The notes under the pieces were generated by a model. That model did not search any database, had not been told where the DNA came from, and saw only the letters and a list, made by a program, of their open reading frames with translations. Positions 44,643 to 54,601 of a stretch of 64,000 nt of DNA are shown here, piece after piece. Position numbers and translations under genes: made by a program. The first letter of the stretch is position 1. Each line of letters opens with the position of its first letter. The stretch comes from Psychroserpens luteolus. Lineage in GTDB: Bacteria > Bacteroidota > Bacteroidia > Flavobacteriales > Flavobacteriaceae. The stretch is from positions 364,142 to 428,141 of the forward strand of contig NZ_JAHVXI010000003.1 of NCBI RefSeq assembly GCF_021032705.1. The letters run 5' to 3'.

Positions 44643-47141
44643 ATGAGACTAACTATCCTCCTACTCGTATTAAGCTGCTTTCAGCTTAATGCACAATCTA
44701 AACCTGATCTATCATATTACCTTCCGCAAAACACATCATACAACCAAAGTATTCCAACACCAGAATCTGTTATAGGTCACCAAGTTGGAGAATGGCATAT
44801 TACACATGATAAGTTGGTACAGTATATGCGCGCACTAGCAGCAGCGTCTGATAGAATTAGTATTGAAGACAGAGGAACAACATTTGAAGGTCGACCACTA
44901 CTTCTACTAACAATAACATCACCTACAAATCACAACAACCTTGAAACGATTAGACAAACGCATATAGCATCTACCGAAAACAATACCGTAGACACCAATA
45001 ACATGCCAATTGTTATTTATCAAGGCTTTTCAATTCATGGTAATGAAGCCAGTGGTTCTAATGCCTCAATGCTGGCAGCTTACCATTTAGCTGCTGCCCA
45101 AAGTAATGATGTTAAAGATCTATTGGATAATGCCGTTATTTTATTTGATCCTTCGTTGAATCCTGATGGACTGCAACGTTTTGCTTATTGGGCAAATACG
45201 AATAAAAGTAACAACTTAAATCCAGATCCAAACGATAGAGAATATCGCGAAGTGTGGCCTGGTGGACGAACCAATCACTACTGGTTTGATATGAATCGAG
45301 ACTGGCTACCTGTTCAGTTGCCAGAATCTCGTGCGCGAATAGCGAGCTTTCATAAATGGTTACCAAATATTCTGACCGATCATCATGAAATGGGAACCAA
45401 TGCCAGTTTCTTTTTCCAACCCGGAATTCCATCGCGTACACACCCTTTGACACCTAAATTAAACCAAGAGCTAACAAAGAGTATAGGTAATTATCACGCC
45501 AAAGCGTTTGATAAAATAGGATCACTGTATTACACCGAAGAAAGCTTTGACGATTTTTACTATGGAAAAGGATCTACCTTCCCAGATATAAATGGAGGTA
45601 TTGGAATCTTATTTGAGCAAGCCAGTTCTCGTGGGCATATCCAAGAAAGCGCAAACGGTATACTAACCTTTCCTTTTACAATCAGAAATCAATTAACTGC
45701 TGCATTATCTACACTCGAAGCGGGAAAAAATATGAGACAAGAAATCCTTCAATACCAGCACGATTTTTATAAGAATGCAAGAAAAGAAGCGTCTAAAGAA
45801 AATGGAAAAGGAATTGTTTTTGGAGACGAAAAGGATGCAGCTAAAACCTATCATCTCGCCGAAATATTAAAACGTCACAGTATTGGTTTTCATGAGATAA
45901 AGAGTGATTTCACGACCAATGGTAAGCGTTTTAAAAAAGGCTATGCCTATATCATTCCAAAGAATCAAAAAAATACGCGTTTGATCAACGCAATGTTTGA
46001 AAAACGCACCAAATTTCAAGATAGCTTGTTTTACGATGTTTCTGCTTGGACATTTCCACTCGCATTTGGATTGGATTATGCTGAAGGGGTTTCTACTTCA
46101 AACGCCGGAGCTCAAGTAAAAGAACTTAACATGCGTTCTGGAGTTGTTTCAGCAAAAAGCAATTACGCTTATCTCATGGAATGGCATGAATATTATTCAC
46201 CAAAGGCTTTAAACAAAATTTTAGAAAGTGGGCTACGTGCTAAAGTAGGTATGAAGCAATTTTCAATGAATGGAAAAACCTATGACTACGGAACCATATT
46301 GATTCCTATTCAAAATCAAAAGAAATCTGCCGATCAACTCTACAGTTTCCTTCAAAAAGTTGCTACAGATTGCCATATCAATATTGATGCTGTAAATACT
46401 GGATTAACTGAAGGTATTGACTTGGGAAGTAATCAATTTAGAGCATTAACACAACCTAAAGTAGCCATCATTGTTGGTGATGGTATTCGTAGTTATGATG
46501 CTGGTGAAATATGGCATTTATTTGATCAACGTTACGACATGCGCTTGACCAAACTCGATACAAGATCATTAAGTCGTGTGAACCTTAGTAGATATAATAC
46601 AATCATTTTACCAAGTGGTTCGGTGAGTGCTACTAAACAATTAAAGGAATGGGTTCAAAACGGAGGCACACTCATTGGATACCGAAGTGCATTAAACTGG
46701 TTAAAGCGAAATGAATTTATCAAATTGGATTTTAAAAAGATGGAACGCCAAGCTACAGATATTTCTTTTGAACAACGCGGTAATTTTAATGGTGCTCAGG
46801 TTGTTGGAGGTGCAATTTTTGAAGCTGAACAAGATCGCTCTCATCCTATAAATTTTGGCTATAAAAATGATAGAATAGCCTTATTTAGAAATAACACTAT
46901 GTTCATGAAAGCTGATAAGCAGAGTTATAACAATCCGATAAGATACACTAAAACACCTTTATTAAGTGGTTATATCTCAAAACCTAACTTAGATAGTTTG
47001 TCATTGACCGTTCCGTTTAAAGTCAATCGATTAGGTGGTGGTAATGTTGTTGTGTTTACAGACAATACTAATTTTAGAGCATTTTGGTATGGCACAAATA
47101 AACTTATGATGAATGCTATATTCTTTAGAGAAGAATTATAA
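44643..47141 (+). CDS. Secreted M14 zinc carboxypeptidase
   Basis: This 832-residue exported protein has a signal peptide ending FQLNAQ. The M14 peptidase domain lies within residues about 40-370: QGFSIHGNEASGSNASMLAAYH with zinc ligands His and Glu, FDPSLNPDGLQRFAYW and FDMNRDWLPVQ. The second half is a beta-rich domain and a GATase1-like region (VAIIVGDGIRSYDAGEIWHLFD), a frequent fusion in Bacteroidota. It likely trims extracellular peptides or cell-wall peptides. It overlaps the convergent acyltransferase gene by 6 bases. Confidence 0.9.
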   Translation: MRLTILLLVLSCFQLNAQSKPDLSYYLPQNTSYNQSIPTPESVIGHQVGEWHITHDKLVQYMRALAAASDRISIEDRGTTFEGRPLLLLTITSPTNHNNLETIRQTHIASTENNTVDTNNMPIVIYQGFSIHGNEASGSNASMLAAYHLAAAQSNDVKDLLDNAVILFDPSLNPDGLQRFAYWANTNKSNNLNPDPNDREYREVWPGGRTNHYWFDMNRDWLPVQLPESRARIASFHKWLPNILTDHHEMGTNASFFFQPGIPSRTHPLTPKLNQELTKSIGNYHAKAFDKIGSLYYTEESFDDFYYGKGSTFPDINGGIGILFEQASSRGHIQESANGILTFPFTIRNQLTAALSTLEAGKNMRQEILQYQHDFYKNARKEASKENGKGIVFGDEKDAAKTYHLAEILKRHSIGFHEIKSDFTTNGKRFKKGYAYIIPKNQKNTRLINAMFEKRTKFQDSLFYDVSAWTFPLAFGLDYAEGVSTSNAGAQVKELNMRSGVVSAKSNYAYLMEWHEYYSPKALNKILESGLRAKVGMKQFSMNGKTYDYGTILIPIQNQKKSADQLYSFLQKVATDCHINIDAVNTGLTEGIDLGSNQFRALTQPKVAIIVGDGIRSYDAGEIWHLFDQRYDMRLTKLDTRSLSRVNLSRYNTIILPSGSVSATKQLKEWVQNGGTLIGYRSALNWLKRNEFIKLDFKKMERQATDISFEQRGNFNGAQVVGGAIFEAEQDRSHPINFGYKNDRIALFRNNTMFMKADKQSYNNPIRYTKTPLLSGYISKPNLDSLSLTVPFKVNRLGGGNVVVFTDNTNFRAFWYGTNKLMMNAIFFREEL

Positions 47142-48167
47142 CTTAACTGAAAGCAAGGCCAGAACAATTACAATGATTACATATAATAGCGCTATTTGAA
47201 ACTGAAATACTAAAGATAGTATCAACATAACGACAAGAACAAAAATTGGTACTAAGGATATGGCGATAGCAAACCGGAACGTAGAAGTGAACTCTATTTC
47301 AGTAATTTTTGGCTGAGCTACCTTTTTCCAGATTATATATGGTATAAAGAGACTAATAATCAATAATATCTTAGATAAAAGTTGTATTAGATTTGGTTTT
47401 ACAGTTTCAACCTTTATACAAGTTTTAAAATCACTTTCAATACATCTATTGACATCCTCTGGCTTAGTAAAGTCTACATTTAAATCTTCAAGCGTTTTTA
47501 GTGTTGTCGCGTAATTTTCACTAGGAATATGCGTAGTAAGCTGGCTTAATTGTTCAAAAACAGTGGACTTGAGTTCTAAAACATTTTTGTTTTTTTCTGT
47601 AATAATATCAGAATCGATTACTGTGATATTTCCGAAGTTAATCAAGGTAGAATCTGCAAATTGAGTGGCATTCTGAAAATTTAATCCAACAGGAACTAAA
47701 TGAATTTTGGTATTAGGATACTGCTCTAGTGTTTCAAAAATAATACGTGTAAACCCTTTACTTAAAGGTCGAACAGTTCGTTTTAGATTATGACTACCCT
47801 CTGGAAAAATAACAATAGCATGCTTATTACTTAGCAATTTAGAGCTCTTGGAAAACACTGAGTTGTTCTTCGTCAAATTAGACCAACCGTCTCTAATACG
47901 ATACACAGGAAGCATCAATAAGCTTTTTAGTATCACACTCACAATTGGTTTACTAAACACACTTGCTCGTGTTAAAAAATATGAGAATCGACCATTCTTG
48001 GTGGCAATAAGTAAAGCATCTAACAACGCATTTTGATGATTTCCTAAAAACAAAATAGCCTCATTTTTTGGGATACGATCAGCATACTTCACTTCTATTT
48101 TCTTAAAATAAAAAAAGAGGCCTAGACGCAAATATGCTCTCATACTATATAACCATAATTGCTTCAT
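47136..48167 (-). CDS. Glycerol-3-phosphate / lysophosphatidate acyltransferase family protein
   Basis: This 343-residue membrane-associated protein has the acyltransferase block I as NHQNALLDALL, where His and Asp are five residues apart as in the SCT1/GAT-like branch, and block III as IFPEGSHNLKRTVRPLSKG. C-terminal hydrophobic spans (about 250-343) anchor it. It transfers fatty acyl groups to a glycerolipid. It overlaps by 4 bases the bile-acid symporter-family gene upstream, so the two are coupled. Confidence 0.88.
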   Translation of the reverse strand: MKQLWLYSMRAYLRLGLFFYFKKIEVKYADRIPKNEAILFLGNHQNALLDALLIATKNGRFSYFLTRASVFSKPIVSVILKSLLMLPVYRIRDGWSNLTKNNSVFSKSSKLLSNKHAIVIFPEGSHNLKRTVRPLSKGFTRIIFETLEQYPNTKIHLVPVGLNFQNATQFADSTLINFGNITVIDSDIITEKNKNVLELKSTVFEQLSQLTTHIPSENYATTLKTLEDLNVDFTKPEDVNRCIESDFKTCIKVETVKPNLIQLLSKILLIISLFIPYIIWKKVAQPKITEIEFTSTFRFAIAISLVPIFVLVVMLILSLVFQFQIALLYVIIVIVLALLSVKL

Positions 48168-49075
48168 GCTTTAACAACTTTAGAAGGTTTATAACTCCAA
48201 AAAAATGAAATTGCCAATCCTGAGATGATATGCCAAATACCCCAAAAAGCAGCCATTATAGCCATTCCTCCCAATCCATCAAAGAATGTAAAAATGAGTA
48301 ACAATCCTAAACCAGAATTTTGAATACCAGTTTCAATGGCTAATGTTTTTTGATCCTGAAAAGACAACTTAAACACTCTAGCTGTAAAGAACCCAAGTAA
48401 TATAGCTAGAAAATTATGAGCAATTCCAATAAATAACACATGATGAATATAAGTATTGAACACATCCATATTTTTCGAAAAGGCAATGACAACTATACTT
48501 ACAAATACAACAATAGAAATTGGCTTCAAAAGTTTAGAAAGTTTATCAGCTATGGTTTTGTTCTTATGTCTTACAAACATCCCTATTAACAATGGAATAC
48601 CTAAAATCAACAGGACTAGTTTCACAAGTTCAAAAGGTTGTAATTCTACACTTTTGAGTAGCTGTGCTGTAGGTTCATATAAGTTTCCATATAACTGAAA
48701 GTTTATAGGCGTAATTATCATTGCCAATAAGGTTCCAAAAGCTGTCAAACTAACAGATAAAGCCGTATTTCCATTGGCCAAATGGGTCATGAAGTTGGAA
48801 ATATTTCCGCCAGGGCATGCCGCAACCATAATCATTCCAAGTGCTATACTCGGTTGCGGTTTAATAAGTATGATAACTAAAAAAGTAAGTAAAGGCAGTA
48901 GTATAAATTGCGCTAAAACACCAACCAATACTAGTTTAGGTTGTTTAAATAAAGACTTAAAATCATGTATTGAAATTCCTAAAGCCACACCAAACATGAC
49001 AATCGCCAATGCAATGTTCAATACCCAAAGTCCGTTACTATCAAAGTTAATTTTTACGTTATCTAATTGCTCCAT
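48164..49075 (-). CDS. Bile acid:sodium symporter (BASS) family transporter
   Basis: This 303-residue protein has about nine or ten spans and the BASS motif AACPGGNISNFMTHLANGNTALS together with ETGIQNSGLGLLL. These proteins import organic anions with sodium. The bacterial substrate is usually unknown and may be pantoate or keto-acids. It overlaps the acyltransferase gene by 4 bases and follows csaA by 3 bases, forming a three-gene operon. Confidence 0.88.
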   Translation of the reverse strand: MEQLDNVKINFDSNGLWVLNIALAIVMFGVALGISIHDFKSLFKQPKLVLVGVLAQFILLPLLTFLVIILIKPQPSIALGMIMVAACPGGNISNFMTHLANGNTALSVSLTAFGTLLAMIITPINFQLYGNLYEPTAQLLKSVELQPFELVKLVLLILGIPLLIGMFVRHKNKTIADKLSKLLKPISIVVFVSIVVIAFSKNMDVFNTYIHHVLFIGIAHNFLAILLGFFTARVFKLSFQDQKTLAIETGIQNSGLGLLLIFTFFDGLGGMAIMAAFWGIWHIISGLAISFFWSYKPSKVVKA

Positions 49076-49078
49076 ATA

Positions 49079-49414
49079 TTATGACACTGTTGATCCGTTT
49101 TTTACTTTAATTTGCGGATTTAAAAGTATCACATCCTTTCCATCTACAGCACCAAGTACCAGACATTCGCTCATAAATTTTGCGATTTGCTTTTTCGGAA
49201 AATTCACTACAGCAACAATTTGTTTATGTAATAGATCCTCCTTTTCATAACGTGTAGTTATTTGGGCCGAAGACGTCTTAACTCCCAAATCTCCAAAATC
49301 GATCTTAAGTTGATATGCTGGATGACGAGCTTCAGGAAAATCATTCACTTCGACAATGGTTCCAATGCGCAAATCTACCTTTGTAAAGTCTTCGAAAGTT
49401 ATTATATTATCCAT
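49079..49414 (-). CDS. csaA: tRNA-binding domain protein CsaA
   Basis: This 111-residue OB-fold protein has the CsaA pattern: ITFEDFTKVDLRIGTIVEV, ARHPAYQLKIDFGDLGVKTSSAQIT, VVNFPKKQIAKFMSECLVLGA. CsaA is a dimeric chaperone-like tRNA-binding protein linked to export. It is the first gene of the operon with the BASS transporter and acyltransferase, and is divergent from the thioredoxin-like gene. Confidence 0.93.
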   Translation of the reverse strand: MDNIITFEDFTKVDLRIGTIVEVNDFPEARHPAYQLKIDFGDLGVKTSSAQITTRYEKEDLLHKQIVAVVNFPKKQIAKFMSECLVLGAVDGKDVILLNPQIKVKNGSTVS

Positions 49415-49450
49415 TCCTTAAACATACAAATTAATCTTAACATTTGCATT

Positions 49451-50005
49451 ATGGCATTAACACCTTCAAACATGTTGCCTTTAGGTACAATAGCGCCAAA
49501 TTTTGAATTGGTAAATACAGTTGATAACACATTAGTCACTTTAGAAAAAGCTAAAGGACTTAATGGCACAATTATCATGTTTATTTGTAACCATTGTCCA
49601 TTTGTAAAGCACGTTAATGAAGAATTATCAAAACTGGCAAAAGATTACATTTCAAAAGGCATAAACTGCATAGCTATATCAAGCAACGACGTTGATAACT
49701 ATCCAGAAGATGCACCACATTTGATGACTCAGAATGCTATTGAACATGACTTCATCTTTCCATATCTATACGATCAAACTCAACAAGTTGCCAAAGCTTA
49801 TGATGCGGCTTGTACTCCAGATTTTTATGTTTTCAACAATAATCTGAAACTAGTCTATAGAGGTCAGCTTGATGATTCAAGACCTGGTAATGGAAAACCA
49901 GTAACTGGAAAGGATTTGAGAAACACATTAGATCTCTTACTTGAAAATCGTCCCATTTCCGAAGTACAAAAACCAAGTATCGGCTGTAATATCAAGTGGA
50001 AATAG
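49451..50005 (+). CDS. Thioredoxin-fold family protein with CNHC motif
   Basis: This 184-residue cytoplasmic protein has an AhpC/TSA-like fold: LPLGTIAPNFELVNTVDNTL, MFICNHCPFVKHVNEEL with the C-x-x-C motif CNHC, ISSNDVDNYPEDAPHLM and TPDFYVFN. The CNHCP motif defines a common bacterial subgroup of unknown substrate. ATG at 49451 is selected because the longer reading overlaps the divergent csaA gene and adds non-family sequence. Confidence 0.85.
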   Translation: MALTPSNMLPLGTIAPNFELVNTVDNTLVTLEKAKGLNGTIIMFICNHCPFVKHVNEELSKLAKDYISKGINCIAISSNDVDNYPEDAPHLMTQNAIEHDFIFPYLYDQTQQVAKAYDAACTPDFYVFNNNLKLVYRGQLDDSRPGNGKPVTGKDLRNTLDLLLENRPISEVQKPSIGCNIKWK

Positions 50006-50051
50006 ACTGCCTTTTGCCAATCTTACGTTAAAGAAAAACTAAAAACAACTC

Positions 50052-50078
50052 TTGCGCTGATAGACTTCATTATATTTG
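50052..50078 (+). promoter_or_regulatory. Flavobacterial promoter for the PIG-L operon
   Basis: TTG at 50052-50054 and TATATTTG at 50071-50078 are 16 bases apart, close to the usual pattern. The start ATG follows at 50100. Confidence 0.55.
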
Positions 50079-50099
50079 GTTTTAGCTAACTATTTTATA

Positions 50100-52625
50100 A
50101 TGAAAACAAGATTACATTTATTCTTATTATTACTCTTTTCTTCATCGCTAATCATAGCGCAACAACCGAAAAAACCTACTGCTTCAGACATTCACGAATC
50201 TATAAAAAAACTTAATTTTTTAGGATCAGTATTATATGTTGCTGCGCATCCAGATGATGAAAACACACGTTTAATTTCTTACATGTCTAACGAAGTTAAA
50301 GCCAGAACAGCCTATTTATCATTAACACGTGGTGATGGAGGTCAAAATCTTATTGGCCCAGAAATTAGAGAGCTTTTAGGAGTTATTAGAACACAAGAAC
50401 TTCTAGCGGCTCGACGTACAGATGGTGGTGAGCAATTATTTACAAGAGCTAATGATTTTGGATACTCAAAACATCCAGATGAAACGCTAGCTATATGGAA
50501 TAAAGAGCAGGTACTGAATGATGTTGTGCTAGCTATTAGAAAATTTAAACCTGACGTGATCATCAATCGTTTCAATCACAGAACTCCAGGAACTACGCAT
50601 GGTCATCATACGAGCTCGGCGATGTTAAGTATTGAGGCTTTTGATCTAGTTGGTGATAAAAATGCGTATTCAAATCAATTATCAACGGTAGACACATGGC
50701 AGCCGAAGCGCTTGTTTTTTAATACAGGATGGTGGTTCTACGGAAGTCGTGAGAACTTTGAAAAAGCTGATAAAAGTGATTTAATTCAAGTTGATACTGG
50801 TGTTTACTTTCCTAGTAACGGATTAAGTAATCCTGAAATTGCTGCGCTAAGTAGAAGTCAGCATAAATCTCAAGGCTTTGGAAGTACTGGACGTCGCGGT
50901 TCACAAATTGAATACATAGAATTAATAAAAGGTGATTTACCTACAGATAAAAGTAATGTATTTGAAGGTATTGATACGTCATGGAATAGAATTGAAGGTG
51001 GTAAAGCAATTGGAGAGATTTTATATGAGGTTCAAAACAATTTTGATTTTAAGAACCCTTCTGCGTCAATACCACAATTAGCTAGAGCTTATAATGCAAT
51101 ACAAGGTTTAAAAGATACACACTGGAAAACGCTAAAAACTAAAGAAATTAAAGACATTATTGCTGCATGTGCTGGATTATATCTTGAAGTTACTGCAAAC
51201 ACTAATCACACCACAGCAGGAGCAACAGTGAATTTGAATCTTGAGGTCATTAACAGAAGTAATGCCAATATCACATTATTAAATATTACAGATCCTAACG
51301 GATTAATGATAGATAAGAATTTAAAATTAGACAATAATACTGGTTTTGATTTCAAGGAAACATTAGAGATCAGTGACAGTCAAATTGTGTCTACACCATA
51401 TTGGCTCACTAAAAAAGGAAGTTTAGGGATGTACATGGTTGAAGACAAAAACCTCATTGGAAAACCTGAAACACCAAGAGCATTAAATGTAACCTTTAAT
51501 CTCAATATCGAAAATGTAGCAATTCCATTTACTAAACCCATCGTCTACAAAACCAATGATCCTGTAAAAGGCGAAGTTTACAAACCATTTGAAATCATTC
51601 CTGAAGCTTCAGCAAAAATTTCAGAGAAAGTAATTATTCTAGATACTGATAAGCAACGAGACATCGAAGTTATTGTACAAGCTGGACGAGATAATTTAGA
51701 AGGTTTTGTGCAAATAGCTCATCCAAATAATTGGAGTGTTTATCCAGAAAAACAAAAAGTAAATATTACCAACAAAGGTCAAGAGCAGCGCCTAGTATTT
51801 ACAGTGATTCCTCCTAAAGAACAAAGTGAAGGCTTACTAACACCTATGGTACATATTGGAGATAAGACCTATACTAAAGAACTCATTGAAATTGATTACG
51901 ACCATATCCCATTTCAAACTGTTTTACTTCCAAGTGAGAGTAAAATTGTACGATTAGATATTCAAAAACGAGGAGAAAATATTGGTTATATTGAAGGTGC
52001 TGGTGATGTTGTTCCAGAAAGTTTAAGACAAATAGGTTATAATGTTGCCATTTTAAAACCAGAGGACATTACTCAAGACAATTTAAAGCGTTTTGATGCT
52101 ATAGTTGTTGGAATTAGAGCTTATAACACAATTGAAGCCTTAAATTTTAAACAACAAATCCTCTTTGACTATGTTGCTCAAGGCGGAAATATGGTTGTTC
52201 AATACAATACGCGACATCGTGTTAAAGTTGATCAAATTGCACCTTTTGATCTTAAATTATCACGAGATAGAGTGACTGATGAAAATGCAGATGTTAAACT
52301 ACTTGCAACAGATCATGAAGTATTAAATTTTCCAAATAAAATTACCTCAAAAGACTTTGACGGTTGGACCCAAGAACGCGGGCTCTATTTTCCAAATGAA
52401 TGGTCAAGTGAGTTTACGCCTATTCTATCTATGAGCGATAATGGTGAAACTCAAAAAACAGGAAGTTTGCTTGTTGCTGCTCATGGAAAAGGTCATTACG
52501 TTTATACAGGACTTAGCTTCTTCAGGGAGTTTCCTGCAGGTGTTTCGGGTGCATATCGCTTATTCGCAAATATGTTGTCTTTAGGAAAAAACAATATCAA
52601 TACTGATAAAAAATTTAACGATTAA
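50100..52625 (+). CDS. Secreted PIG-L family deacetylase with C-terminal GATase-like domain
   Basis: This 841-residue exported protein starts MKTRLHLFLLLLFSSSLII; ATG at 50100 is preferred to a longer form overlapping the promoter. The N-terminal third is a PIG-L/LmbE deacetylase with YVAAHPDDENTRLISYMS (zinc motif AHPDDE), LTRGDGGQN and THGHHTSSAMLSIEAF. The middle is beta-rich, and the C-terminal part has VAILKPEDIT and GIRAYNTIEALNFKQ of a GATase1-like domain. It may deacetylate amino-sugars or similar compounds outside the cell. The small membrane protein and symporter genes directly follow. Confidence 0.88.
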   Translation: MKTRLHLFLLLLFSSSLIIAQQPKKPTASDIHESIKKLNFLGSVLYVAAHPDDENTRLISYMSNEVKARTAYLSLTRGDGGQNLIGPEIRELLGVIRTQELLAARRTDGGEQLFTRANDFGYSKHPDETLAIWNKEQVLNDVVLAIRKFKPDVIINRFNHRTPGTTHGHHTSSAMLSIEAFDLVGDKNAYSNQLSTVDTWQPKRLFFNTGWWFYGSRENFEKADKSDLIQVDTGVYFPSNGLSNPEIAALSRSQHKSQGFGSTGRRGSQIEYIELIKGDLPTDKSNVFEGIDTSWNRIEGGKAIGEILYEVQNNFDFKNPSASIPQLARAYNAIQGLKDTHWKTLKTKEIKDIIAACAGLYLEVTANTNHTTAGATVNLNLEVINRSNANITLLNITDPNGLMIDKNLKLDNNTGFDFKETLEISDSQIVSTPYWLTKKGSLGMYMVEDKNLIGKPETPRALNVTFNLNIENVAIPFTKPIVYKTNDPVKGEVYKPFEIIPEASAKISEKVIILDTDKQRDIEVIVQAGRDNLEGFVQIAHPNNWSVYPEKQKVNITNKGQEQRLVFTVIPPKEQSEGLLTPMVHIGDKTYTKELIEIDYDHIPFQTVLLPSESKIVRLDIQKRGENIGYIEGAGDVVPESLRQIGYNVAILKPEDITQDNLKRFDAIVVGIRAYNTIEALNFKQQILFDYVAQGGNMVVQYNTRHRVKVDQIAPFDLKLSRDRVTDENADVKLLATDHEVLNFPNKITSKDFDGWTQERGLYFPNEWSSEFTPILSMSDNGETQKTGSLLVAAHGKGHYVYTGLSFFREFPAGVSGAYRLFANMLSLGKNNINTDKKFND

Positions 52626-52627
52626 AT

Positions 52628-52738
52628 ATGGATCACAAGTCACCACAAAAGCAACCTTGGCTTAAATCATATACACTTGTCCTTGTTGCAAACTTTATTT
52701 ACATCGTTTTGTTCTACCTCTTAATGAAAGTCTTTTAA
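52628..52738 (+). CDS. 36-residue single-span membrane protein of the symporter operon
   Basis: ATG at 52628 opens a 36-codon frame coding for MDHKSPQKQPWLKS..., with one hydrophobic span (TLVLVANFIYIVLFYLLM) and a short tail. It lies 2 bases after the PIG-L stop and 3 bases before the symporter start, so it is tightly embedded in the operon. The position suggests a small partner subunit of the symporter. It is too short to be found by most gene finders. Confidence 0.7.
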   Translation: MDHKSPQKQPWLKSYTLVLVANFIYIVLFYLLMKVF

Positions 52739-52741
52739 ATT

Positions 52742-54544
52742 ATGCAAAAATTAGATTGGATAGATTGGTTAGTATTGATCATTACTTTATTAACTATAGT
52801 AGGCTATGGTACTTGGAAGACCAGAGGTAGTAAAAACGTTCAAGATTATGTACGTGGTGGAAACACCTCAAAATGGTGGACGATAGGGTTATCTGTAATG
52901 GCTACTCAAGCTAGCGCAATAACATTTTTATCTACAACTGGTCAAGCGTTTTCTGATGGAATGGGATTTGTACAATTCTATTTTGGATTACCGATAGCAA
53001 TGGTAATTATTTGCCTTGTTTTTATTCCACTATACCATCGCTTAAAGGTATATACAGCATATGAGTTTTTAGAAAATCGATTTGATTTAAAAACTAGAAG
53101 TCTTACTGCGATTCTCTTTTTAGTTCAACGAGGTTTAGCTGCAGGAATTACGATTTTTGCTCCTGCTATAATTTTATCGGTTGTTTTAGGATGGAATATT
53201 ATAACCCTTAACATCATTATTGGTGTTCTGGTTATCATTTATACAGTATCTGGTGGTACCAAAGCTGTTACAGTAACTCAAAAGCAACAAATGTTTGTCA
53301 TTTTTGCAGGAATGTTAGCTGCTCTTTTTATTATTCTAAATTTAATTCCAAAAGATGTTTCGTTTACTAGTGCATTGGATATTGCTGGAGCTAGTGGTCG
53401 TATGGAAGTTTTAGACTTTTCTTTTGATTTAGAGAATAGATATACGGTTTGGACAGGTTTAATTGGTGGTACATTCTTAATGCTATCTTATTTTGGTACA
53501 GATCAAAGTCAGGTGCAACGTTATCTCTCTGGAAAATCTATGAAAGAAATGCAAATGGGGCTTATTTTTAATGGTCTATTAAAAGTACCTATGCAGTTTT
53601 TTATATTATTAGTAGGTGTAATGGTATTTGTGTTTTATCAGTTTAACCAGGCGCCTTTAAATTTTATTGATGCCTCTACAGAAACGGTTTTAGCCTCTCA
53701 ATATTCCGAAGACTATAAACAGCTCCAACTAAAACAAAATAACGTATTTGAGAAGAAAAAAGAATTGAGTATAGCCTTATCAAAAAATGAAAATGACGGG
53801 AAACTCAAGAAAGAACTATTCTACCTAGATAGTATAGAAAAAAATAATCGACTAGAATCTAAATACTTAATAAAGCGAGCGATTGATACAGCTTATGCCA
53901 ACAAGTATGACCAACTAAGTCTAGAGTTAAGCAAGTTAAATAAGGACAACGATTTATATTCTGGTAAAAAAGCAGAACTGACAGAGCTTTATAAAGCTTC
54001 GGCCAAAGACACAAAAACGAATGATAGAGATTACATGTTTATTACCTTTATTTTAAGGTATCTACCTAAAGGACTTATTGGTTTATTACTTGCAGTTATC
54101 TTATCTGCGGCAATGTCTTCAACGGCATCTGAGGTTAACGCTCTTGCTACAATCACATCGATAGATTTATATAGCAGAAATTTGAAAGAAGAGAAAGACG
54201 AAGCCCATATGGTAAAAGCAACTAAATTCTTCACATTAATTTGGGGACTTGTAGCCATTGTAATTGCTTGTTTTGCTAATCTTGCCGAAAATTTAATCCA
54301 ACTGGTAAATATTATAGGCTCCATTTTCTATGGTAATGTTTTGGGTATTTTCCTATTGGCTTTCTTTTTTAAATTTGTAAAAGCCAACGCCGTTTTTACT
54401 GCTGCCATAATTACCCAAGTCATAGTTATTATTGGTTGGTGGTTTGATTGGATGCCTTATTTATGGCTTAATCTATTTGGATGTATATTAGTAATGCTCA
54501 TTGCATTTGTTACCCAACTATCTTCGCCAAACAAAACGTCATAA
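52742..54544 (+). CDS. Sodium:solute symporter family transporter with coiled-coil insert
   Basis: This 600-residue protein follows the SSS (SLC5-like) fold with about 13 spans. Landmarks are SKWWTIGLSVMATQASAITFLS, VYTAYEFLENRFDLKTR, GGTKAVTVTQKQQM, YFGTDQSQVQRYLSGKS and SAAMSSTASEVNALATIT. Between spans near residues 310 and 440 is a hydrophilic, Lys/Glu-rich stretch of about 110 residues with coiled-coil character (VFEKKKELSIALSK, KYDQLSLELSKLNKDN). The solute is unknown; the PIG-L gene upstream hints at an amino-sugar-like compound, which is inference. Confidence 0.9.
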   Translation: MQKLDWIDWLVLIITLLTIVGYGTWKTRGSKNVQDYVRGGNTSKWWTIGLSVMATQASAITFLSTTGQAFSDGMGFVQFYFGLPIAMVIICLVFIPLYHRLKVYTAYEFLENRFDLKTRSLTAILFLVQRGLAAGITIFAPAIILSVVLGWNIITLNIIIGVLVIIYTVSGGTKAVTVTQKQQMFVIFAGMLAALFIILNLIPKDVSFTSALDIAGASGRMEVLDFSFDLENRYTVWTGLIGGTFLMLSYFGTDQSQVQRYLSGKSMKEMQMGLIFNGLLKVPMQFFILLVGVMVFVFYQFNQAPLNFIDASTETVLASQYSEDYKQLQLKQNNVFEKKKELSIALSKNENDGKLKKELFYLDSIEKNNRLESKYLIKRAIDTAYANKYDQLSLELSKLNKDNDLYSGKKAELTELYKASAKDTKTNDRDYMFITFILRYLPKGLIGLLLAVILSAAMSSTASEVNALATITSIDLYSRNLKEEKDEAHMVKATKFFTLIWGLVAIVIACFANLAENLIQLVNIIGSIFYGNVLGIFLLAFFFKFVKANAVFTAAIITQVIVIIGWWFDWMPYLWLNLFGCILVMLIAFVTQLSSPNKTS

Positions 54545-54588
54545 CATAAAAAAAGCACAACTTAATTGCTGTGCTTTTTTTATGTTAT
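54541..54588. terminator. Bidirectional terminator with a perfect 19-bp stem
   Basis: The arms at 54541-54559 and 54570-54588 are perfectly complementary over 19 bp, with GCACA/TGTGC next to the loop and A/T-runs outside, around a 10-base loop. It overlaps the symporter stop codon and serves the convergent DUF2911 gene too. Confidence 0.9.
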
Positions 54589-54601
54589 GAATACTATTTG
54601 A

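Noticed and set aside
49262-50005. Longer form of the thioredoxin-like gene
   Set aside because: The first 63 codons overlap the divergent csaA gene and do not fit the family.
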